Shown here in pieces: positions 57,700 to 64,000 of a stretch of 64,000 nt of DNA. The stretch spans positions 6,708,167-6,772,166 of the forward strand of contig OZ024785.1 in the NCBI GenBank assembly GCA_964017065.1, in the 5' to 3' direction. Each line of letters starts with the position of its first letter. The first letter of the stretch is position 1. This DNA comes from Haliclona indistincta. Taxonomy: Eukaryota; Porifera; Demospongiae; Haplosclerida; Chalinidae. The notes under the pieces were generated by a model. It did not search any database, had not been told where the DNA came from, and saw only the letters and a program-made list of their open reading frames with translations. The translations under genes and the position numbers were made by a program.

Positions 57700-58441
57700 C
57701 AATACGCAGTGCCGTAACTAGGAATTTATAATTTGAGGGGACAAAACTGGCAAGTGAAGTGAACCAGACATCATTAATATTTATGAGATATCATTATAGA
57801 GATTAGCCCAGACTATAGCAGTATTGCCATACTATAAATCAGATAAGTAGCAAGATAACTATGTGCTATAATAATTATACTGCTGTGTCTGTGGTAGGGC
57901 ACTATTGAAACTTGGGGACATAAACTTTAGTTTAGGGACTGTACCCTCAGCCCCCCCTGTCTGGATATTTAAATCAATAACCAGTCCAGATTGGAACAGC
58001 ATGTATTGTGCCAACTCATACAGCAGTTGAGCATGAATACAGTATGGCAAAGAAAACAACACAATCAATCACAGTGTTCTGTGCAGGCTGCTATAAAAAC
58101 TTTTCTTTTGCATCATGGTGTTGCCCACATAGCTATGATTAAAAACTACTGATATTTCTCTCAAGGATTGGAATTGAATCTGATTACACAACAACACTTT
58201 AACCTTAACACAGTAATATTATTAATAGAGATCATGCAGTGTTAGTATACAAGCCAAACTCCCAAATATTGTACACCTGTAGAAACAAATCTTATTATAC
58301 ATTCTTATATCTAACATTATACCTTATTTGCATGAACAATCACTCAGTCTCTGGATGCATTACTCTTAGATTCTACTTTCTTGGGCAGTTTTATTGACAG
58401 CCTTCAAACTGTATAAATACATACATTCTGTAATAGAAAAT
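57700..58441. other. No gene recognised
   Basis: AT-rich 3' flank of the fourth A gene; no supported exon. Confidence 0.3.
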
Positions 58442-60726
58442 TCAACATGAGGTTATGTACTTGACTGTGAATGATTCTTTCAGCGGGTGTCTGATCCGAT
58501 TCCGCACAATATAAACTGTGAGTACAATGCCGACAACAGTTAATAGTAGTAGGAATACAAGCAAGCCCATGATAATAACTACCACATCAGGTGGTGGAGG
58601 CGTTGGTACTGGTGGAGATAGTGTGCACAATCCTACATGGTTATAAAATGATGTCTAATGACATGTGGTTCACATACTTCGATAAACCTGAGCCAGCACA
58701 TCTAGAAGGACAAAGATTCAACAGTATTTAAAACCAATAATCATAGTAATAATACTATCAGACCTGAAGAGGCAGATTTTGATGAAGTATATCCCACTGC
58801 ATTTACTATAGTGATATTCACAGTAATAGTTTCAGTTGCTGGTACTGAACATAGAGTGTTCATGCTCATTTGTTGAGTTGATGATGTAATGCATGTTATA
58901 ATAACATTGGTGACTGGAGGGATACACACATCTTGACTGGACGTATTTGTAGTCTAGAAGAGAGAAAGCATTTAAGCTCTTGAAGAGCAGAAGGCGCTTT
59001 AAAACAACACATTACAAAGACAACACACAACACAGTGAATTTGTTTGAACTAGAGCAGGGTTCCAGCAAATTTGATCAGATGTAAAGTAGTGTGATATGG
59101 GCATGCCAGGGGGGGCTATGCTTATCAAGATAATTGTAATGATATTCACAACTGACTTTGTGCATTCAGCAAGGGTTCTGATTAGCCTTTAGGGGCAAGA
59201 AATAAACTTAGTAACTACTACATGACATACACTATAGGTAAAGGAGAAAAAGATATACCATCATGTAACAAGCAAAGCAAAGAATAGTCATAGAGCAGCT
59301 GTTGAATTATGTACAGGCATTTTCTACAGCAAGCATTGCCTATGAATATTTGAAACACTTGCTCACATCGCACTCATGCACACAACCACTGCATCAGTCT
59401 TGAAGTCAAGGTGCTCATACAGTTTATAGGCTAAACACATGTAGAACTTTAAATTTGAAATAACACGGCAATCTCATTTTTAACCACCACATTGATAGTG
59501 CAAAATAATATGACTGATGAACTCACCCATGAGATCTGGTAGATAGCGTCACCATCACACACACTGTTATTAGTAGAAGACCGAGGTTCTATTGTGATGC
59601 GTTCTATCTCAGTGTCTGATTGTGATAATAATAATCATAATAATATTATCACTGCTTACTAGGATTTATAGTCAAAACTCCACTCTTTGTTGCTATTTCT
59701 CTACTGCCACCAACACAGTATACAGTACCATTGATAGCTTCATCTTCGATTGGCACGGTAACACTTGACTTAGTAATGTTAGATACTGATCCATTAGATA
59801 GTTGTACAGTGTAGTTGTTGCAACATTCAGGAGCAACAACAGGAGGATTCCAGGACAACCGTACACTGCCCTGAGAGAATCTACATGCTGAGAGTGGCCA
59901 TGAGGGACTGGATGAACCTATACATGACAATAAACACCATGTAAACCAGAGGAAAATGATGAATCATTTTCAACCAGAATAATTATGTCAGGCGATTATG
60001 TATGAATTTTTATAAATCAAGAGCTCGGCCTTCCAAGAAGCGTACAACTGTAGAACATCTCAACATAAATGGGCTCACTATTGCAAGCCAGCTGATACTA
60101 CAGTATGTTTATGTACAGCTAGTACAAAACCATATGCCAAGCAGCGAATATAATTATTTTGCAATACAGTTCAACCTCTCTGAACAATAGCACTGTACAA
60201 GCTAGTGAATCTCATTATAATTATCTCATTTGTAAGCTGAGACATGTCTATCAAAATTTTAGAGCTGTTAGGATACATGACGTGCACTGTATGTGCATTG
60301 CCATTGCACTATTGAAGTTGTATGTCTTCTTGGAATAGTAACCTCTTGCCCATACATACTTTTCACAGTTATGTTAATGCTTTGTGGTGGTCCTCCATCA
60401 GAGCACAGGATGGTTGTGTCTTGGGTCATATTCTTTGAGGCTGTTGAAGTGTAAACCACAGCATTGGATACATGCTCGATACTGATGAGAGTCATTATCG
60501 TTGATCCCAGTATACCAGTGGTACCAATAATGACAGAATTAGAATCTCCAAATGCAAACCCTGCTCCACTTGCATTTCGCCAGGTGAGAAACCCGTCCGG
60601 AGTTGTTGTTGTGCATGTAATATTAGTGGGCGCCATCGCCACTCTACAAACTGCTACACCTTCATTAGCTTGATTGAGAAATACTAATAACAAAGAATTA
60701 AGGTAAGGCAGGGTAACTTTGAACAT
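58442..60726 (-). CDS. Type A Ig/FN3 single-pass receptor, copy 4 (diverged)
   Basis: Exons 60360-60726, 59660-59917, 59527-59615, 58764-58953, 58678-58701 and 58442-58632 give 372 residues in frame. The first exon reads a possible signal peptide (LPYLNSLLLVFL) straight into the Ig-like domain (VAVCRV, FLTWRN, TILCSDGG). In the other copies an intron lies at exactly this point, and a TTATTAG acceptor is present at about 60686, so an undetected upstream signal exon is an alternative. FN3-1 is 123-208 (RLSWNPPVV, GTVYCVG) and FN3-2 is 209-301. The microexon (DVLAQVYR) is kept. The TM segment (MGLLVFLLLLTVVGIVLTVYI) is followed by a basic tail of about 20 residues ending YITSC. The sequence is much more diverged than the other three copies but keeps all exon phases. 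The long intron 58954-59526 shows no exon. Confidence 0.68.
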
Positions 60727-63220
60727 GGGATAACTTGGGAAAAATTCAAATTTGGACCTCGTACTTCCCAACAGTCGCTGCTGTGGCAACTTTGTACAAT
60801 GATCCAGTTAGAAGGTAGATGAGTGTCCTTTCTAACCTGTATATATAAACGTTTCTCTCTCTTCTTTGCAATGTTTTTAGACGAGGGATACAGACCTAGC
60901 AGCAAAATCGCGCTAACTAATTTCTAAATCCTCTATAATTAATAATTATCCAATTTTATCTGCGAAACTGCACTAAAAGCTTTAAACACACGTTTGCAGT
61001 GGTGCCAGAGGCGACTAGAATCCACCTTCTACTGTTTACTTTCCTTTTTTATTGCACACACAGCCAGGAAGAGACAGTGTTCCAACTTCCAAGTTACCCC
61101 ACCCACTAATTTTCCAGTCCACTTCATAATCGAGCTTCAGTTGCAAAGCAGACAAAAGGTAGCTCCAGGATTCCTTGTGCTCACGATTGACTATAAGTGT
61201 ACCTATTGTGTGAGCATAATTTCAGAAGTCCAGCGATTTTCTTCTTCAAGGCAGGTACGCGAACATAAATTTTAATAAATTTTCTTCTAAGTTATCCCGT
61301 CCTACCTTACATGTACGTATACTGTAACGTTATTCTGTACGTTTTTAAACTTGTTCACCTGTTGGTGTCACTACTTGAGTCCACAAGGCTAATAGGTGTA
61401 TACGGCGAGACAAAGTTTCAAGAAACATCCTGCTCTCGACTCGTGATATAGTGGTGGCGCCTAGGGACTCCAGAAGCAGAAAATACGAATATAAGTGCTT
61501 CTTGAGATCTTTTCAGTTTCGCCTGCCGTACGCGTTGGATCGCCAATGGTATGGTAAGATCACGTGAATTTATTTGCTCTATGACGTCAACTTCCGCAGT
61601 AAAAAATGGGCTGAAAACGACTTTCTGGTGAGTGTGGAAAAACGCTTGTTGGCCGAGATTTTAAGAGGCGAAGCACACAGCTATCCATCAAATCCAAGTA
61701 CCAATGGTCTCTAGTGTTAGTAAATAGACCAAGAGAAGGTTATCCGTGCAAGACTGGTGAACTAGAGTACGTCAACCGCCGTGTGGTCTCGATATCGTCC
61801 AGTGTCATTTCCCAAAGTATTCACAACTATCTCGTGTGGGAAGTGTGGGACAAGCTGTTATTGGAATATGTGGTAGGTGCATGTGTGACAGTTTAGTACA
61901 GCAAATATAATGCTGGTATCGTTATCCCAAAATGATATTCGGACGCATTCTGTATGAGTAATTGGCTTGATGTATACGATTGTATATAATATTGCTGTTT
62001 AAACTCACTCAGATGCAGTCAAAATTCAGTTGTGAGTTAACCTTTGGTCACTGTTCATGCTTACCTGCTTTGATTTATGAAGAATAGCCCTTTTGCCTGA
62101 GAGATTGTACCTCATTATCGTCCGACATGTCCGATATACTTTGTATCATACTGTACACGCCAGTTACTCTTGGTAATGGTTTTGCTCACATGGTATACCT
62201 GCAGTGCTTTCAAATGCATATGGTATGTTTTATGTTGCCAAATCTACTGTGACAAATGCAGTCTTAGCTCACATGTACTGTGTCTATGCAGCACTTTGTG
62301 GCTATGTTTTGTTTATGATTATATATTTTCTTTCAACCAGGTTGAATTTTGGTATTATTATCTTTACACTGCTACAGATGATCAACATGTGTCTGCTGTG
62401 ATTTAAAGCTAAAGACACGCCATGCATGTGTTTGACTCTGGTTATCGCCGTCGTCATTCCATTGCTTTGAAGCTGATGCAGATGTGTTTGACACGGGACC
62501 ACAGCACCATCTCAAAACAGCTCTGTCCTTTCTATTTCAGGAAAACTATAATAATTCATTAAAGAATCATTTTAGGCTTACTATACAGGGGTGTGGCTGT
62601 ATTATAATCCCTCGGGAATGTGCTGGTTGCTGTCATGCAAAGCAGAATGCACAGGACAACTTCAAATTTGGTTTTATTACAGTTCAAGCCATGTTCTAGT
62701 GGTATGAAGAAGTTCAATCTCGTTCGATTATCCCAAAATGCTTTTCGGACGCCTTTTTACAGCACAGTTCTAGGCCTCTGGTCCAACAATAAAAATCCCT
62801 GGCTCCACGTTTGTGGCTTAAGCGCAAAGGATATGCACCTGTTAGTATGTAGAGGAAAAAGATAGCCGTGTATTTTAAGCAAACTGGAAATATAGACATC
62901 TGAATTTATAATGAGCTCATCTGAATTTATAATGAGCTCTCAATTGTTGCAAATAAAATTGTATGCGTTTGATTTACTTCCGGTCCATTGGCGATTCGAC
63001 TGAAATCAGCTCCAATCAAGCCGGGGTATGTACGATACGACCAGGTCACGTGCGTTACGTAATTACAGTATGCGAAATTCGCAACAAAAACCGCACTTTG
63101 CAGCTTCTTCACTGAATTTATAGTCCTATGAAGACGTTTTCTGTGCTGGCAATCCTTGCTCGAGCGGCTAATCTATGGCTTTCTAAAGCTACGTGTACTT
63201 GTAAGAGCAATTTAAGCACT
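60727..63220. other. No firm gene
   Basis: I found no chain of exons. A plus frame at 61714-61896 continues open from about 61690 and has ordinary protein-like composition but no motif. CCCAAAATG.T.TTCGGACGC occurs at 61928 and 62731, a short dispersed repeat. CATCTGAATTTATAATGAGCT is repeated in tandem at 62898-62939. No B-type gene lies opposite the fourth A gene. Confidence 0.35.
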
Positions 63221-64000
63221 TTAAGTTTTGAGCATGTGAATAGCAGATATCCAGCGGGAGATTGCATCAATATCTTTCTGGAGTAACTCATAGTCTAAAG
63301 GAGTATGAATTGGCCTATATAGAGCCATGTCATCTGCAAAAAGGATTGCTGAGGCCTTCTCCAGGATTACAGAGGAAATACCATCAACATAGATAACAAA
63401 TAATAATGGGCCTAAGACCGAGCCCTGGGGAACCCCAGATACAACTGGAAGAGAAGAAGACTCCTCTCCACTGACACGGACCTTCTGCTCTCTCTCAAGG
63501 TAACTAGTAATCCAACTTAGCAGATACTCATTGATACCCAACTTCTCAAGTTTTTGTAATAATGGGCGATGTGGCACAGAGTCAAAGGCCTTGTGCAAAT
63601 CAAAAAAGACAGCAAAAAACCTCAGTATTGGAATTCAAGTGCAGGTGCCAATCATGGACAACAGACAACAAAGCAGCTGTGGTTGATTTCCCAGGGAGGA
63701 ACCCCCATTGATTACTACCTAACAAGTTATTCTCATAAATATAATCCATGAGAATAGAAGAAATGTGACGCTCAAGAAGTTTAGAGCAAATTGAAAGGAG
63801 AGAGACAGGACGAGAATTAGACAGGTCAGCTTTACCTTTGGGGATGGGCACTATAGCAGAATGTTTCCACGCTGAAGGAACAATACCAGATCTAATAGAA
63901 AGATTGAAGAGCTCTGTGATGACAGGAGCAATGGTGAAAGCTGTACTCTTTAGCATGCAGCCAGAAATACCATCGGGACCACTAGCTTTGGATATATCAA
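63221..64000 (-). pseudogene. LINE reverse transcriptase fragment, frameshifted, runs off window
   Basis: The minus strand from the window end reads a Jockey/CR1-type RT: PSAWKHSAIVPIPKG, SNSRPVSLLSICSKLLER, LPGKSTTAAL, then after a one-base shift KAFDSVPH, GVPQGSVLGPLLF and the catalytic AILFADDMALY. The shift is at about 63617, where six T replace the expected five in front of the HKAFDSV block. The coding match ends near 63230, so the C-terminal part (seen separately at 10544-11190) is missing. The element continues beyond position 64000. Confidence 0.8.

Overview
The window looks like nuclear DNA of an invertebrate animal, most likely a sponge (Porifera). The evidence is AT-rich sequence, coding regions broken into short exons by GT-AG introns often under 200 bp, very dense foldback/MITE repeats, non-LTR retrotransposon fragments, and gene families familiar from sponge and cnidarian genomes (Ig/FN3 receptors, a UBX-HECT protein, a WHID-type integrase gene). 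The species assignment is inference. No prokaryotic operons, rRNA, tRNA or CRISPR arrays were seen.

Region 1 (about 5.7-25.4 kb) is a tandem array of cell-surface receptor genes. Two kinds alternate head to head. Type A (minus strand: 5764-7274, 13536-15059, 21827-23496, plus a distant fourth copy at 58442-60726) encodes signal peptide, Ig-like domain, two fibronectin III domains, a TM segment and a very short basic tail. Type B (plus strand: 8201-9911 and 15664-17389) encodes signal peptide, Ig-like, two FN3, a TM segment and a roughly 55-residue tail with an ITIM-like LAYGQV and a YEDI motif. Each A/B pair shares a 0.6-0.9 kb divergent intergenic region. About 1.5-1.9 kb beyond each B gene lies a second in-frame TM exon that stops after KKKE. 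The unit period is about 8 kb. The third unit has lost its B gene beside a transposon, and its A gene carries an insertion in an exon. This paired, duplicated, tyrosine-motif receptor cluster is the best candidate in the window for an undescribed recognition system.

Region 2 (25.4-34.9 kb) holds transposon wreckage (a palindromic fragment of a GCDTTS/Cys-rich protein family), the last exons of an unrecognised plus-strand gene ending at 30557, and a palindromic satellite (31.5-32.5 kb).

Region 3 (34.9-48.4 kb) is one minus-strand gene of at least 12 exons that fits a single 847-codon frame. It joins a conserved N-terminal region, a FAF-like helix, a UBX domain and a C-terminal HECT ubiquitin-ligase domain with its catalytic cysteine. 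Its introns are packed with nested inverted-repeat elements.

Region 4 (48.4-55 kb) has a pogo-type element between divergent genes, a two-exon gene for a DDE integrase-like protein (49363-52317) and a satellite of about 23 copies of a 102-103 bp unit.

Region 5 (55-64 kb) contains a dispersed repeat also present inverted at 33.5 kb, remnants of the receptor-array flank, the fourth A gene and a frameshifted LINE reverse transcriptase running off the window end.
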